A stretch of DNA of 63,616 bases from an uncultured Oscillospiraceae bacterium (GCA_900552945.1 USBI01000004.1:1-63616), one strand, 5' to 3'. Positions 16,363 through 25,009 are shown, counted from the stretch's first letter. Program-made: numbers and translations. The notes: generated by a model from the letters alone, not told the origin.

Positions 16363-17574
16363 ATGAAAGAACAGTGTATTGCCTGTGCAAAACACTTGTC
16401 CGGGCTTGCAATGGTTCAGGCGGCCGCTGTGGATGTAACACAGAAGCGCTTTTTTGAACCGCCGCTCAAAGGCGGCGAAGGGCGGTGGTTTTGCTACTAT
16501 TGCCATAAGGAAGGCTGCGACCCGCTCAACATTTGTTTGTATGGGTGCAATGAGGCCTATCGCTGGAATGGAAAATACATTTATTATTGTCCAATGGGAA
16601 TGATCTTCGCTGCTTCTTCCGTTTCGGATGAGCAGGGCCGTCTGGCTGCCGGTTTGGTGGCAGGCCCCATGCTGATGGGCGAACCGGAAGATTATGCCGG
16701 TGAGGGAGGTATTTTTGCCGATGCTGTGAAAATGCTTCCAGTCTTTTCTACCGGAAGAGTGAGCGATCTGGCGGAAATCATGTCCCTCCTTACTTCGGGT
16801 ATATCGGGCCGCGCCCACAGTTTTGCCGGCACGGTGGTTTACGAGCAGGAAAAAGTGCTCAATGAACTGTATTCTGCCGGGAAAAAGTTAGACGGCGATT
16901 ACCGTTATCCCATTGACGCGGAAAAGAAGTTACAGGAACTCATCTATCATAAAGATAAAAAAGGTTCACAGCAACTGCTGAATCAGCTGCTGGGGCACAT
17001 TTATTTTGTAGCCGAATACGATGTGGACGTGATGAAAGCGCGGGCACTGGAGCTTGCTGTCATCATTTCACGCGCTACCATTGAAGCGGGCGCTGACCTA
17101 AATGAGATTTTCGTCTGCAACCAGAGTTTTCTAAAAGAAATCGAACAGCTTTCTTCTGTGGAAGAGATTGGCGTTTGGCTTTCTGCGCTGCTTCACCGGT
17201 TTATTGATTATTCGTTTGATTTTTCGCATATCAAGCATTCGGACGTGGTGTTCAAGGCGTCAGAATATGTAAAAGATCATTACGCGGAAAAAATTTCATT
17301 GGAGGACGCCGCGGCTTATGTTGCGCTGAGCAAATCCTATTTGAGCCGAATCTTCAAAGAGGAGACCGGCGAAAGTTTTTCCGCTTACATCAACAAGGTG
17401 CGGATCGACAAAGCAAAGCTGATGCTGCTTGACAACGGTACTCCGCTTGTGGAAGTGGCAAGCGAATGCGGTTTTGAAGATCAAAGCTATTTTACCAAAG
17501 TCTTTAAACGGCTGGTCGGTGTTTCACCCAAACGTTACCGCGAAAGCCGTGGGAATATATCAGCCGAAAGGTGA
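16363..17574 (+). CDS. PocR-domain AraC-family regulator
   Basis: A 403-residue protein starting at ATG 16363 after AAGGTG. The N-terminal cysteine-rich part (CIACAKHLSG, then CYYCHKEGCDPLNICLYGCNEAYRW and YYCPMGMIF, to about residue 160) fits the PocR sensory domain found in regulators of propanediol and corrinoid-methyltransferase genes. A middle helical region is followed by a C-terminal AraC double helix-turn-helix (about 300-395) ending CGFEDQSYFTKVFKRLVGVSPKRYRE. It lies 15 nt before a corrinoid protein gene and is probably cotranscribed. It likely senses a methylated substrate and activates this operon; the ligand is unknown. Confidence 0.88.
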   Translation: MKEQCIACAKHLSGLAMVQAAAVDVTQKRFFEPPLKGGEGRWFCYYCHKEGCDPLNICLYGCNEAYRWNGKYIYYCPMGMIFAASSVSDEQGRLAAGLVAGPMLMGEPEDYAGEGGIFADAVKMLPVFSTGRVSDLAEIMSLLTSGISGRAHSFAGTVVYEQEKVLNELYSAGKKLDGDYRYPIDAEKKLQELIYHKDKKGSQQLLNQLLGHIYFVAEYDVDVMKARALELAVIISRATIEAGADLNEIFVCNQSFLKEIEQLSSVEEIGVWLSALLHRFIDYSFDFSHIKHSDVVFKASEYVKDHYAEKISLEDAAAYVALSKSYLSRIFKEETGESFSAYINKVRIDKAKLMLLDNGTPLVEVASECGFEDQSYFTKVFKRLVGVSPKRYRESRGNISAER

Positions 17575-17589
17575 AAAGGAGAATCCGTT

Positions 17590-18216
17590 ATGAGCATATT
17601 GGAAGAAATGAGCACATTTTTGCAGCAGGGCCGTGCGCCCAAGGTAAAAGAACTGGTTGCGCAGGCACTGGATGAGGGCATCTCCCCGCAGGAGATCCTG
17701 GAAAAGGGCCTGCTCGCTGGCATGAATGTCATCGGCGAGAAATTCAAAAACAATGAAGTTTTCGTTCCGGAAGTTTTGATTTCCGCACGTGCCATGAACA
17801 TGGGCATTGAAGTACTGAAACCGAAGCTCATCGCGGAGGGATTTGAGCCGAAGGGCACCGTCGTCATCGGCACCGTCAAAGGCGACCTGCACGACATTGG
17901 CAAAAACCTTGTGAAAATGATGATGGAAAGCAAGAGCTTAAATGTCATCGACCTTGGCGTAGACGTAGCACCCGAGAAATTCATTGAGGTTGCTCAGGAG
18001 AATGACGCAAACATCATCTGCTGTTCCGCTCTGCTCACCACTACAATGGGACAGATGAAAGCGGTTGTTGACCTCGCTAAGGAAAAAGGCATGGATTGCA
18101 AAATCATGATCGGCGGCGCGCCGGTTACCCAGAGCTTCTGTGATACCATTGGCGCGGACTGCTATACCGATAATGCGTCTGCCGCCGCGGAAGCTGCGCT
18201 TTCTTTTGTTGAATAA
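17590..18216 (+). CDS. corrinoid (B12-binding) methyltransferase carrier protein
   Basis: A 208-residue protein of the MtaC/MtbC/MttC type. The N-terminal helical cap (about 1-85) carries NNEVFVPEVLISARAMNMG. The C-terminal Rossmann-like cobalamin domain begins at GTVVIGTVKGDLHDIGKNLV, with the D-x-H-x-x-G motif that provides the lower-axial histidine (H about 103). Later pieces (CCSALLTTTM, MIGGAPVT) are also standard. Such proteins carry a methyl group from a substrate-specific methyltransferase to tetrahydrofolate or CoM. No MttB-like methyltransferase or RACE reactivator lies nearby, so partners must be encoded elsewhere. It is cotranscribed with the PocR regulator and followed by a terminator. 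Confidence 0.93.
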   Translation: MSILEEMSTFLQQGRAPKVKELVAQALDEGISPQEILEKGLLAGMNVIGEKFKNNEVFVPEVLISARAMNMGIEVLKPKLIAEGFEPKGTVVIGTVKGDLHDIGKNLVKMMMESKSLNVIDLGVDVAPEKFIEVAQENDANIICCSALLTTTMGQMKAVVDLAKEKGMDCKIMIGGAPVTQSFCDTIGADCYTDNASAAAEAALSFVE

Positions 18217-18241
18217 ATATTCCGTAATTTATGTCATTAAA

Positions 18242-18268
18242 CAAGCCGCCAATTTGGCGGCTTGTTTT
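18242..18268 (+). terminator. terminator after the corrinoid protein gene
   Basis: CAAGCCGCCAAATTGG-type hairpin (CAAGCCGCC / GGCGGCTTG) followed by TTTT. Confidence 0.85.
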
Positions 18269-18374
18269 GCTGTGCGGTGTTTTGAAAAAGCGAGGGGAGG
18301 TTTGTGATTGCGCCTCGCCACAATGGGGAACCGTATTTTTATGCGCTTGTCAAATTATGAATGGCTTGTTCGGC

Positions 18375-18404
18375 TTGACAGCCAAACCGAAAAGGCGGTA
18401 TCAT
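18375..18404 (+). promoter_or_regulatory. sigma-A promoter of azlCD
   Basis: TTGACA and TATCAT are separated by 18 nt, about 30 nt before azlC. Confidence 0.7.
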
Positions 18405-18430
18405 GAAAAAGATTAAGCCGTAAGGGAAGA

Positions 18431-19150
18431 GTGAACTTGCAAGACAAAATCATCCGCCGGAAAGCGTTCCGCGCTGCATTTCCATTGACGCTGCCCATTT
18501 GCGCGGGCTTTTTGTTCCTTGGTATTACCTATGGGATTTATATGCGCAGCAACGGGTTTTCGTTTCTCTGGCCCATGGTGATGAGTTTAACCATCTTTGC
18601 CGGTTCGATGGAGTTTGTGACCGTTTCCCTTTTGACGTCGGCCTTTCATCCGCTGTACGCGTTTCTGCTCACGTTAATGGTCAATGCCCGGCACCTGTTT
18701 TACGGGATTTCCATGCTGGAACGGTACCGCGGCACCGGAAAGAAAAAGTGGTACCTCATTTTTGGGATGTGTGACGAGTCGTTTACCATAAACTGTATGA
18801 AGGACCCTCCCGAAGGAGTGGACCGGGGCTGGTTCATGTTTTTTGTCACCCTGTTAAACCATATTTACTGGGTGGCGGGCGCCACACTGGGCGGTTTGTT
18901 CGGTGGACTCATTCAGTTTGACACAAAAGGAATCGATTTTGTCATGACGGCGCTGTTTGTGGTGATTTTTGTCGATCAGTGGAAGGCGCATCGTCCGCAT
19001 CTTCCGGCGGTGGTGGGAACAGCGGTTTCGTTTGCCAGTTTGCTTGTGTTTGGAGCGGAACAGTTTATCCTGCCGGCTATGCTGCTCATCTTGGTGGTAC
19101 TCACCCTGCTCCGCCGGCCGCTTTCCGGGAAGGGGGCGGATGAGACATGA
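18431..19150 (+). CDS. azlC: AzlC-family branched-chain amino acid exporter, large subunit
   Basis: A 239-residue protein with about 6-7 membrane helices. The AzlC pattern is clear: [28 protein letters not shown] near the N-terminus, then [13 protein letters not shown] and [12 protein letters not shown]. It forms a two-component permease with AzlD that exports branched-chain amino acids or analogues. The frame begins with GTG at 18431. A TTG at 18437 is better spaced from AAGGGA and may be the true start. The gene overlaps azlD by 4 nt. Confidence 0.92.
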   Translation: MNLQDKIIRRKAFRAAFPLTLPICAGFLFLGITYGIYMRSNGFSFLWPMVMSLTIFAGSMEFVTVSLLTSAFHPLYAFLLTLMVNARHLFYGISMLERYRGTGKKKWYLIFGMCDESFTINCMKDPPEGVDRGWFMFFVTLLNHIYWVAGATLGGLFGGLIQFDTKGIDFVMTALFVVIFVDQWKAHRPHLPAVVGTAVSFASLLVFGAEQFILPAMLLILVVLTLLRRPLSGKGADET

Positions 19151-19476
19151 CGCTGACACAACAGATCATCACCGTGGCGGCAGTCGTGCTGGGGACAATA
19201 CTCACACGTTTTCTGCCGTTCTGGTTTTTTCCGGGGGATAAGCCGGCGCCGGATTATCTGCGCTATCTTTCTTCCGTACTGCCCTACGCGGTGATCGGGC
19301 TTCTGGTGGTTTATTGTTTAAAAGACGTCAATCTCACATCGGTTCCGTTTGGATTACCGGAGCTATTGGGAATTGCTGTTACCGTGCTTCTGCATCTGTG
19401 GCGAAAAAACATGCTGCTGTCGATTGCAGGGGGAACCGCGGCGTATATGTTACTGGTGCAGTTTGTATTTGTATAA
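19147..19476 (+). CDS. azlD: AzlD-family branched-chain amino acid exporter, small subunit
   Basis: A 109-residue protein with four hydrophobic helices and the AzlD motif [39 protein letters not shown] (read in pieces), the usual size for the small AzlCD subunit. Its ATG overlaps the azlC stop, indicating coupled translation. Confidence 0.92.
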   Translation: MTLTQQIITVAAVVLGTILTRFLPFWFFPGDKPAPDYLRYLSSVLPYAVIGLLVVYCLKDVNLTSVPFGLPELLGIAVTVLLHLWRKNMLLSIAGGTAAYMLLVQFVFV

Positions 19477-19503
19477 TCGTTGTTTGGGGAAGGAGGAATC
19501 ACC

Positions 19504-20160
19504 TTGCAGGTTGCAGAAGAAAAGGTAGTTCGGGCGGCTGCGCGAAAGGTGTTTTCGCCGCTCAAGCTGCTGCATCGCAATGAGTCGCTTGTTTGGATGG
19601 ATGACAATGGCTTTTTTCTCACGCTGGTGGAATTTCAGCCCGGTTCAGCCCCCAACAGTGTTTCGTTGAATATGGGCGTGAGCTTTCTCTGGAACCAAAA
19701 GGATTACCTCACCTTTGACTTCGGTTACCGGGAAAAGGCGTACATCCACTGCCCGGATGAGGTCGCGCTCTACAAAGAGGCGGCGGGGCTTGCCCGTTAT
19801 GCCAAAGAACGGGTGCTTGGTTACCGCAAGCTGCGTGTTCTTTCCTGTGCCCGGCGCCAGATGTTCGCGCCTGACTTCCGCCCTTCCGGATTGTGGGGCG
19901 ATTGGGACCGCGCGATGGTTGCCATCCTTTGCGGGGACTGTGAGACCGGGCGGGAATATTTGGAACGCTTTTTTGATTACACACCAAACGAGGTGTGGGA
20001 GGCAGAGTGGCTGGACCGTTACCGCTTTCTGATCTCCGCTTGCTTTCACGATGACGAAAAGTTAAAAGCTCTCGTGCTGGAGCTCATTGCCGACCGGCGA
20101 AAAAAACTGCGCCGGATGCGCGGGTTGGAAAAGCTGCGGCAAGACCCGGTTTATGGATAA
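19504..20160 (+). CDS. uncharacterised protein, DUF4304-like
   Basis: About 218 residues. The start is TTG 19504, 7 nt after AAGGAGG. The first half has the alternating pattern of DUF4304-type proteins: a conserved 'LLHRNESLVWMDDNGFFLTLVEFQP' type opening (read in pieces) and a strand-rich core. No enzymatic motif is visible. It follows azlD by 27 nt and ends at a terminator, so it is probably the third gene of the azlCD transcript. Function unknown and family assignment tentative. Confidence 0.65.
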   Translation: MQVAEEKVVRAAARKVFSPLKLLHRNESLVWMDDNGFFLTLVEFQPGSAPNSVSLNMGVSFLWNQKDYLTFDFGYREKAYIHCPDEVALYKEAAGLARYAKERVLGYRKLRVLSCARRQMFAPDFRPSGLWGDWDRAMVAILCGDCETGREYLERFFDYTPNEVWEAEWLDRYRFLISACFHDDEKLKALVLELIADRRKKLRRMRGLEKLRQDPVYG

Positions 20161-20174
20161 ACCTTTGTAAAAAG

Positions 20175-20210
20175 AACGCAGGCGTCGGCATAACCGACGC
20201 CTGCGTTTTC
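20175..20210. terminator. bidirectional terminator between convergent genes
   Basis: AACGCAGGCGTCGG / CCGACGCCTGCGTTTT hairpin between the DUF4304-like gene and the minus-strand membrane protein gene. Confidence 0.9.
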
Positions 20211-20233
20211 TTTTCTGTAAATGGTTTGGTGGA

Positions 20234-21109
20234 TCACGCAGCCGGTTGTTCGGCGTCTGCGGCATCGTCGCTGGCTAGGCGTTTGAATACGCTTCCGGTG
20301 CGGTAAAGATAAACCAGCTTGATGATGCTGACCACGATCAGCCCGGTCAGCCCGGCTAGAAGGATGAAAATCCCCATTGCTGTTCCTATCAGAATCAGCG
20401 CGCTGCCGATGAAGGACGCACAGGTGGTGCCGACATACCATTTGCGGAGCTGATCCCAACGCCCCGACAGGTCAGCCGCAATCGGCTGCAGGACAGCCGC
20501 ATGACCTTTATATTCCATATATTCTCTCACGACGGTGCAAACGGTATTCACCAAAAGGATGATAACAAGCAGGACGACGTTGACATCCGCCGGAATGATT
20601 TCGTACAGAACGCCCGTGACCGCCGCGGCCAGACCGCCGATTCCTGCGATGCGGTAATGGGAACTCATCTTTGCTAATTTAAGCAGGATAACGGCATATG
20701 TGGCAGTACAGATAAAGCTCAGCACCTGCCCCGGAAGGCGAATTGCCGGAACAAGTGTGACAAGCGTTTCGTTGGTCATGTATCCGCTGATGACGATTGG
20801 GATGATGAGCCAGAACAGGATGCGAAGCAGCGGAGCCAAAAAACGAGCACGTTCGGCATTTTCCCGCTTTTGTTCGGCCGCTTTTTTCTGCCAGCGTTCT
20901 TCCGGCTTTTGCTCCTTTTTTTGAAAATGTCCGCAAACGGGATGAAACTGACAGGCAAGGCAGCTTTCAAGCCCGTTTGCGCGGCAGCATTTTGCCAGCT
21001 CGCAGTCACCTGTCACCTCGTGGCCGGGGCCGTCATTGCATCCCGGGCAGTTTAAGTATTCCTTCCAGGAACAGGTTTCACAGTTTTTTCCGCAGATGGT
21101 GATCGGCAT
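20234..21109 (-). CDS. membrane protein with N-terminal cysteine-rich (DUF3795-like) domain
   Basis: About 291 residues, starting at ATG 21109 after AAGGAAG; the frame is open further upstream without a ribosome site. Residues 1-65 hold eleven cysteines in CGKNCETCSW, CPGC, CELAKCC, CLAC and HPVCG patterns, like DUF3795-type metal-binding domains. A basic helix (about 65-90) is followed by about five to six membrane helices. I infer a membrane protein with a cytoplasmic zinc or Fe-S module. No function can be assigned. It is monocistronic between two bidirectional terminators. Confidence 0.7.
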   Translation of the reverse strand: MPITICGKNCETCSWKEYLNCPGCNDGPGHEVTGDCELAKCCRANGLESCLACQFHPVCGHFQKKEQKPEERWQKKAAEQKRENAERARFLAPLLRILFWLIIPIVISGYMTNETLVTLVPAIRLPGQVLSFICTATYAVILLKLAKMSSHYRIAGIGGLAAAVTGVLYEIIPADVNVVLLVIILLVNTVCTVVREYMEYKGHAAVLQPIAADLSGRWDQLRKWYVGTTCASFIGSALILIGTAMGIFILLAGLTGLIVVSIIKLVYLYRTGSVFKRLASDDAADAEQPAA

Positions 21110-21222
21110 ATGCGTCACTTCCTTATTGGTTGAATCAGGCAACCTTCAGTTTTATTTTTGCACAAGATAAACAGGCTGTCAATACAAGACGATTAATGTT
21201 GTTGTATAATTTGTAAATTCGC

Positions 21223-21268
21223 AAAAAAACAAACCGGCATGGAAAATTCCGTGCCGGTTTGTTTTTTA
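21223..21268. terminator. terminator of dacF (bidirectional)
   Basis: AAAAAAACAAACCGGCA / TGCCGGTTTGTTTTTT hairpin with a GGAAAATTCC inner stem, next to the stop of the minus-strand dacF gene. Confidence 0.9.
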
Positions 21269-21279
21269 TGAAGCAGGCG

Positions 21280-22614
21280 TTATTTTTGCCGTTTTTTGCG
21301 CTGTGCGGTCAGTTGCTTGCGCTTTTTCTCCTTGCGGTTATACAGGATTGTGATGATGATGTAAAACAGGATACACGCAACCACAGCACCGGCAATGAGC
21401 TGCACCCAGATGTTGCCGAACACCTTGGTGATTACATCCCAGACTCCGTAGATGAAGTTTTTGGAAACAGAAGTGGCGGCGACCACTTTGGTTTCGCCGA
21501 TTACTTCGTCGTTGAGCTTGAGCTGCATGGTGCCGATCTCGTCCCCTTTATTTACCGGGGCGTCGACCGATTCCGGCACGTTGAGAATCTGCTGAACGCT
21601 GGAAATGTCCACATCGTTCGGAAGAAGCAGGGTCAGGTCTTCGGCGGGAGCAAGCTGAAGGGTATCGGTTTCGGAAGAAAGGCGGATTTTGGTGGTGCCT
21701 ACGGTTTCTGTGGACTTCAGCACGGTTTTATAAGAAAAACCGTTGAACGCCCATTCGTACAGATATTTTGTGTCTTTGAAACAGAGGTTGTCACCATCTA
21801 CATCCGGCGCGCCCAGTGTGACAAGCAGGTAGTTGAACCCGTTTTTGCTCGCCATCGAGACTAGGTTTTTCACACCGCCGTCGGTTCCGGTTTTAACGCC
21901 TTTGATCGGCTCATAATAATAACTGCCGCCTCGGTATTCATTCATCATCAGGTTGGTGTGAACAAAATAGCGGGGTTCGGTGTGGATGTTGGTCGCCGGC
22001 GCTTCATAAAGAGCGGTGCAGGAAATTTCTTCAAAATGGTCGAGTGACAATGCGTATTTGGTGATGAGATACATGTCTTTGGCAGTTGTCACCTGCCCTT
22101 CGGCATCCAAACCGTGGGCATTGACAAAATGGGTGTTGGTTGCGCCCAGTTCCTGCGCTTTGGTGTTCATTTTGTCGATGAATGCCTGGGTGTTTCCGCC
22201 GCCGTAATAATCCGCAAGGATATTGCCCGCTTCACACGCTGACTGCAGAAGCAGACCATACAGCAAATCAATCACCCGGATCTGTTCGCCTGCGCGGAAA
22301 TCAGCAGTCGAAACACCAACACCTACAAACTCGTCAAACACATAGCTCGGCGCAGTGATGATCCGGTTTAGATCATCCTCTTCTTCCAGAACAATAATGG
22401 CAGTCATAATTTTTGTGAGTGAGGCGGGAATAATCTGTTGGTCTTCGTTTTTAGCATAAAGCACCTCACCCGAATCCATATTGACCAGATAAGCCGCCTG
22501 ACTGTTGATCTCCTGATCCGGTGTAAACGTGGCAGAAGCCGTTGAAAAAGGTGAAAAAACAGTAACTGCGGTGATGATGAAAACCAGAAAAACTGAAACG
22601 AACCGTTTGCGCAT
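21280..22614 (-). CDS. dacF: D-alanyl-D-alanine carboxypeptidase, DacF/PBP5 type
   Basis: A 444-residue penicillin-binding protein (serine peptidase family S11). A signal peptide (about 1-28) is followed by the catalytic domain with S65-L-T-K68 and KTG at 241-243. A PBP5 C-terminal domain (about 295-385) follows, then a membrane helix and a basic tail. The second motif reads S125-A-C127, where the classical family has SxN. It trims D-Ala from peptidoglycan pentapeptides at the outer face of the membrane. ATG 22614 lies 9 nt after GGAGGAA. It is divergent from metY, with back-to-back starts 110 nt apart. Confidence 0.93.
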   Translation of the reverse strand: MRKRFVSVFLVFIITAVTVFSPFSTASATFTPDQEINSQAAYLVNMDSGEVLYAKNEDQQIIPASLTKIMTAIIVLEEEDDLNRIITAPSYVFDEFVGVGVSTADFRAGEQIRVIDLLYGLLLQSACEAGNILADYYGGGNTQAFIDKMNTKAQELGATNTHFVNAHGLDAEGQVTTAKDMYLITKYALSLDHFEEISCTALYEAPATNIHTEPRYFVHTNLMMNEYRGGSYYYEPIKGVKTGTDGGVKNLVSMASKNGFNYLLVTLGAPDVDGDNLCFKDTKYLYEWAFNGFSYKTVLKSTETVGTTKIRLSSETDTLQLAPAEDLTLLLPNDVDISSVQQILNVPESVDAPVNKGDEIGTMQLKLNDEVIGETKVVAATSVSKNFIYGVWDVITKVFGNIWVQLIAGAVVACILFYIIITILYNRKEKKRKQLTAQRKKRQK

Positions 22615-22615
22615 G

Positions 22616-22644
22616 TAGACAATTCCTCCATTTAAGTGTATGAT
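22616..22644 (+). promoter_or_regulatory. sigma-A promoter of metY
   Basis: TAGACA and TATGAT are separated by 17 nt; transcription should start near 22651. Confidence 0.68.
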
Positions 22645-22650
22645 AAAACA

Positions 22651-22724
22651 AGAACCGTGAGGGCAAATCTCCCTCCGGCGTGAATTTTTGCCGGGACAAG
22701 CCCGGCAGACAGGTGGGAACAAAA
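22651..22724 (+). promoter_or_regulatory. structured metY 5' leader, possible riboswitch
   Basis: This 74-nt leader can form a GAGGG/CCCTC hairpin (about 22659-22675) and then one of two exclusive helices. The GCCGG at about 22690 pairs either back with CCGGC (22675-22679) or forward with CCCGGC (22700-22706). The pyrimidine stretch TCTCCCTCC could also pair with the Shine-Dalgarno AGGTGGGA. It does not match the SAM-I (S-box) pattern, and I do not recognise another class. Confidence 0.4.
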
Positions 22725-24008
22725 ATGTCAAATCAATATTCGTTCGATACTGTTGCAGTACACGGCGGTTATACAGCGGAGCCGACAACTCTTTCGGTCG
22801 TTCCGCCGATCTACCAGACCAATGCCTATGAATTTTTGAGCACCGAACACGCGAAAAGCTTGTTTGAGCTTAAAGAAAACGGCAATATTTATACCCGGCT
22901 CAATAATCCGACCAGCGCCATGCTGGAAGAACGTGTCGCGGAGCTGGATGGGGGCATTGGCGCCCTTTCGTTTGCTTCCGGGCACGCAGCCATTTTCAAT
23001 ACGATTTTGAACCTTGCGAACGCAGGTGATGAAATTGTTTCGTCCACCTGTATCTACGGGGGTGCCATCAACCTTCTGGGCGTTACGCTTGACCGTTTGG
23101 GCATTAAAGTGCGTTTTGTTGACCCGGATGATATGCAGGCATGGGAAGCGGCCATCAATGAAAAAACCAGAGCGGTTTTCTTTGAGATCATCGGCAACCC
23201 GAACGCGAATGTAGCGGACGTGGAAGCGATTGCCGCAATCGCGCATAAACATGGGGTTCCGGTTATCGCCGACTCTACCTTTACTACGCCGTATCTGTGC
23301 AAACCCATCGAGTTTGGGGCGGATATCGTCATCCATTCTGCCACGAAATTTTTGGGAGGACATTCCACATCCATGTGCGGTATTGTGGTGGACAGCGGCC
23401 GTTTCGCCTTCAAAGGGAATCCCCGTTTTCCGCTCTATAACGAGCCGGACCCGAGCTATCATGGCATCGTATTCGGCGACCTCGGCGAGGCCGCGTTTAT
23501 CACCCGTTTGCGGGCGCTTATCATGCGGGACATCGGCGCCTGCTTAAGCCCGTTTAACGCGTTTATGATTCTTCAGGGCGTTGAGACTCTTCACCTGCGG
23601 ATGCAGCGCCATTGTGAAAACGCGCTGAAAGTTGCGCAGTATCTGGAACAGAATCCGAATGTCAGCTTTGTCAATTACCCGGGACTGGCTTCCAGCCGGT
23701 ATTATGAGCGGGCTCAAAAATATCTGCCGAAAGGCGCGGGATCAGTCTTTACGTTTGGGCTCAAGGGCGGTCGTGAGACCGGAGCGCGGTTTATCGACAG
23801 CCTGAAACTGATCAAAAACGTCGCGAATGTAGGCGACGTACGCTCACTTGTTATCCATCCTGCAACAACGACCCACAGCCAGCTGACAGCTGAACAGCTG
23901 AAAGCAGCGGATATTTCGGAAGAAACCATCCGGCTTTCCATCGGCATTGAGGATGTCAATGATATTATAGCCGATTTGGAACAGGCTATCAAGTGCGCGA
24001 CCAAATAA
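22725..24008 (+). CDS. metY: O-acetylhomoserine sulfhydrylase / aminocarboxypropyltransferase
   Basis: A 428-residue PLP enzyme of the Cys/Met metabolism family. It opens FDTVAVHGGYTAEPTT and PPIYQTNAYEF, has the YTRLNNPT substrate-loop motif, FASGHAAI, DSTFTTPYLCKP, and the Schiff-base lysine K208 in IHSATKFLGGHS. The length and the late LVIHPATTTHSQLT favour MetY over cystathionine gamma-synthase. It makes homocysteine (and acetate) from O-acetylhomoserine and sulfide in methionine biosynthesis. ATG 22725 follows AGGTGGGA. A structured leader precedes it and a phosphoesterase gene follows after 27 nt. Confidence 0.93.
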   Translation: MSNQYSFDTVAVHGGYTAEPTTLSVVPPIYQTNAYEFLSTEHAKSLFELKENGNIYTRLNNPTSAMLEERVAELDGGIGALSFASGHAAIFNTILNLANAGDEIVSSTCIYGGAINLLGVTLDRLGIKVRFVDPDDMQAWEAAINEKTRAVFFEIIGNPNANVADVEAIAAIAHKHGVPVIADSTFTTPYLCKPIEFGADIVIHSATKFLGGHSTSMCGIVVDSGRFAFKGNPRFPLYNEPDPSYHGIVFGDLGEAAFITRLRALIMRDIGACLSPFNAFMILQGVETLHLRMQRHCENALKVAQYLEQNPNVSFVNYPGLASSRYYERAQKYLPKGAGSVFTFGLKGGRETGARFIDSLKLIKNVANVGDVRSLVIHPATTTHSQLTAEQLKAADISEETIRLSIGIEDVNDIIADLEQAIKCATK

Positions 24009-24035
24009 CCGGAAGAAGTACGGAGAAGAAAAAGT

Positions 24036-24734
24036 ATGGTTTATGTTACGGGGGATTTTCACGGGGAGTATAAACGCTTTGGCACAGCGGAGTATAAAAA
24101 GCTGAAAAAAGGCGATACGCTCATCGTTTGCGGTGATTTTGGATTTCTGTGGCAGAATGATAAAAAAGAGCAGAAGATTCTCAAAAAAATAGGCGCTCAA
24201 AAGTTTTATACTGTATTCGTTCCCGGCTGCCATGATAATTATGAGGCGCTTGCCGAATATCCTATCGAGGAGTGGCGGGGAGGAAAGGTACGTGTGCTTT
24301 CCGGTAATTTGATGCAGCTTTGCCGTGGCGAAGTGTATTTTTTGGAAGGCAAAACCTTTTTCGCGTTCGGCGGCGGTGAAAGCCAGGATGCTTCGCTTCG
24401 GGAAGAGCAGGGGCTTTGGTGGCCGGAAGAGCAGCCCAGCGAAGAGGAAGAAGCTTATGCGCTCAGCAGGCTGGAAGAGCATGGAAACAAGGTGGATTAC
24501 ATCATCACCCACGACGCACCTTTGAGTATTTGTGAGTTTCTTGGGCTTCCGCCGGTCAACGTCAATTCCCGAATCAATAATTTTCTGGAAAAGATCGGTA
24601 AAACAATCGAGTTCAAGCGTTGGTTTTTCGGAAAGCTTCATATGGACAAAGGGATTACCGTGCGGCATCAGGCGGTCTATTTAAAAGTGCTCCCTGTTGA
24701 GACCGACGAAACAGGAAAACGCAAACGTCATTGA
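24036..24734 (+). CDS. calcineurin-like metallophosphoesterase
   Basis: A 232-residue soluble protein with the metal-binding motifs of the family: GDFHGE at residues 6-11 (D-x-H variant), CGDFGF near 35, a GCHDNYE variant of GNHD/E near 67, and ITHDAP near 155. A dinuclear-metal phosphoesterase is expected; the substrate is unknown. The ribosome site GGAAGAAG is modest. It follows metY by 27 nt and ends at a terminator, so both are likely one transcript. Confidence 0.85.
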   Translation: MVYVTGDFHGEYKRFGTAEYKKLKKGDTLIVCGDFGFLWQNDKKEQKILKKIGAQKFYTVFVPGCHDNYEALAEYPIEEWRGGKVRVLSGNLMQLCRGEVYFLEGKTFFAFGGGESQDASLREEQGLWWPEEQPSEEEEAYALSRLEEHGNKVDYIITHDAPLSICEFLGLPPVNVNSRINNFLEKIGKTIEFKRWFFGKLHMDKGITVRHQAVYLKVLPVETDETGKRKRH

Positions 24735-24736
24735 TC

Positions 24737-24776
24737 AAAACAACCGGACGCCTTTGGGCTGCCGGTTGTTTTTTTA
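24737..24776 (+). terminator. terminator of the metY-phosphoesterase unit
   Basis: AAAACAACCGG / CCGGTTGTTTTTTT hairpin directly after the phosphoesterase gene. From here to 24972 no feature is seen. Confidence 0.88.
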
Positions 24777-24972
24777 CTACCTTTTTACCGCGTGTTTATC
24801 TTCCGCCGTGTGCAAGCACAAGTTTTTTGCACCGTGGTGAGGAATCCCGTTTGGGTGAGAATGCCCATATGGTTTTAAAAACATCACAGCGACAAGATGA
24901 ACAAATTTGTGTTATATAATCTTTTTTATTTGTTTAAATAACACAAAAATTGTTAGAAAAATGTGACAGTAC

Positions 24973-25000
24973 TTGATTTTTTGCAGAATATCATTACAAT
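24973..25000 (+). promoter_or_regulatory. groESL promoter
   Basis: TTGATT and TACAAT are separated by 16 nt, immediately upstream of the CIRCE operator. Confidence 0.8.
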
Positions 25001-25009
25001 AGTAAACAG

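Noticed and set aside
22651..22724. S-box (SAM-I) or cobalamin riboswitch before metY
   Set aside because: The leader is too short, and the conserved S-box core and the cobalamin-box end are missing. Only a weak local likeness to the cobalamin GCCGG...CCCGGC part was seen.
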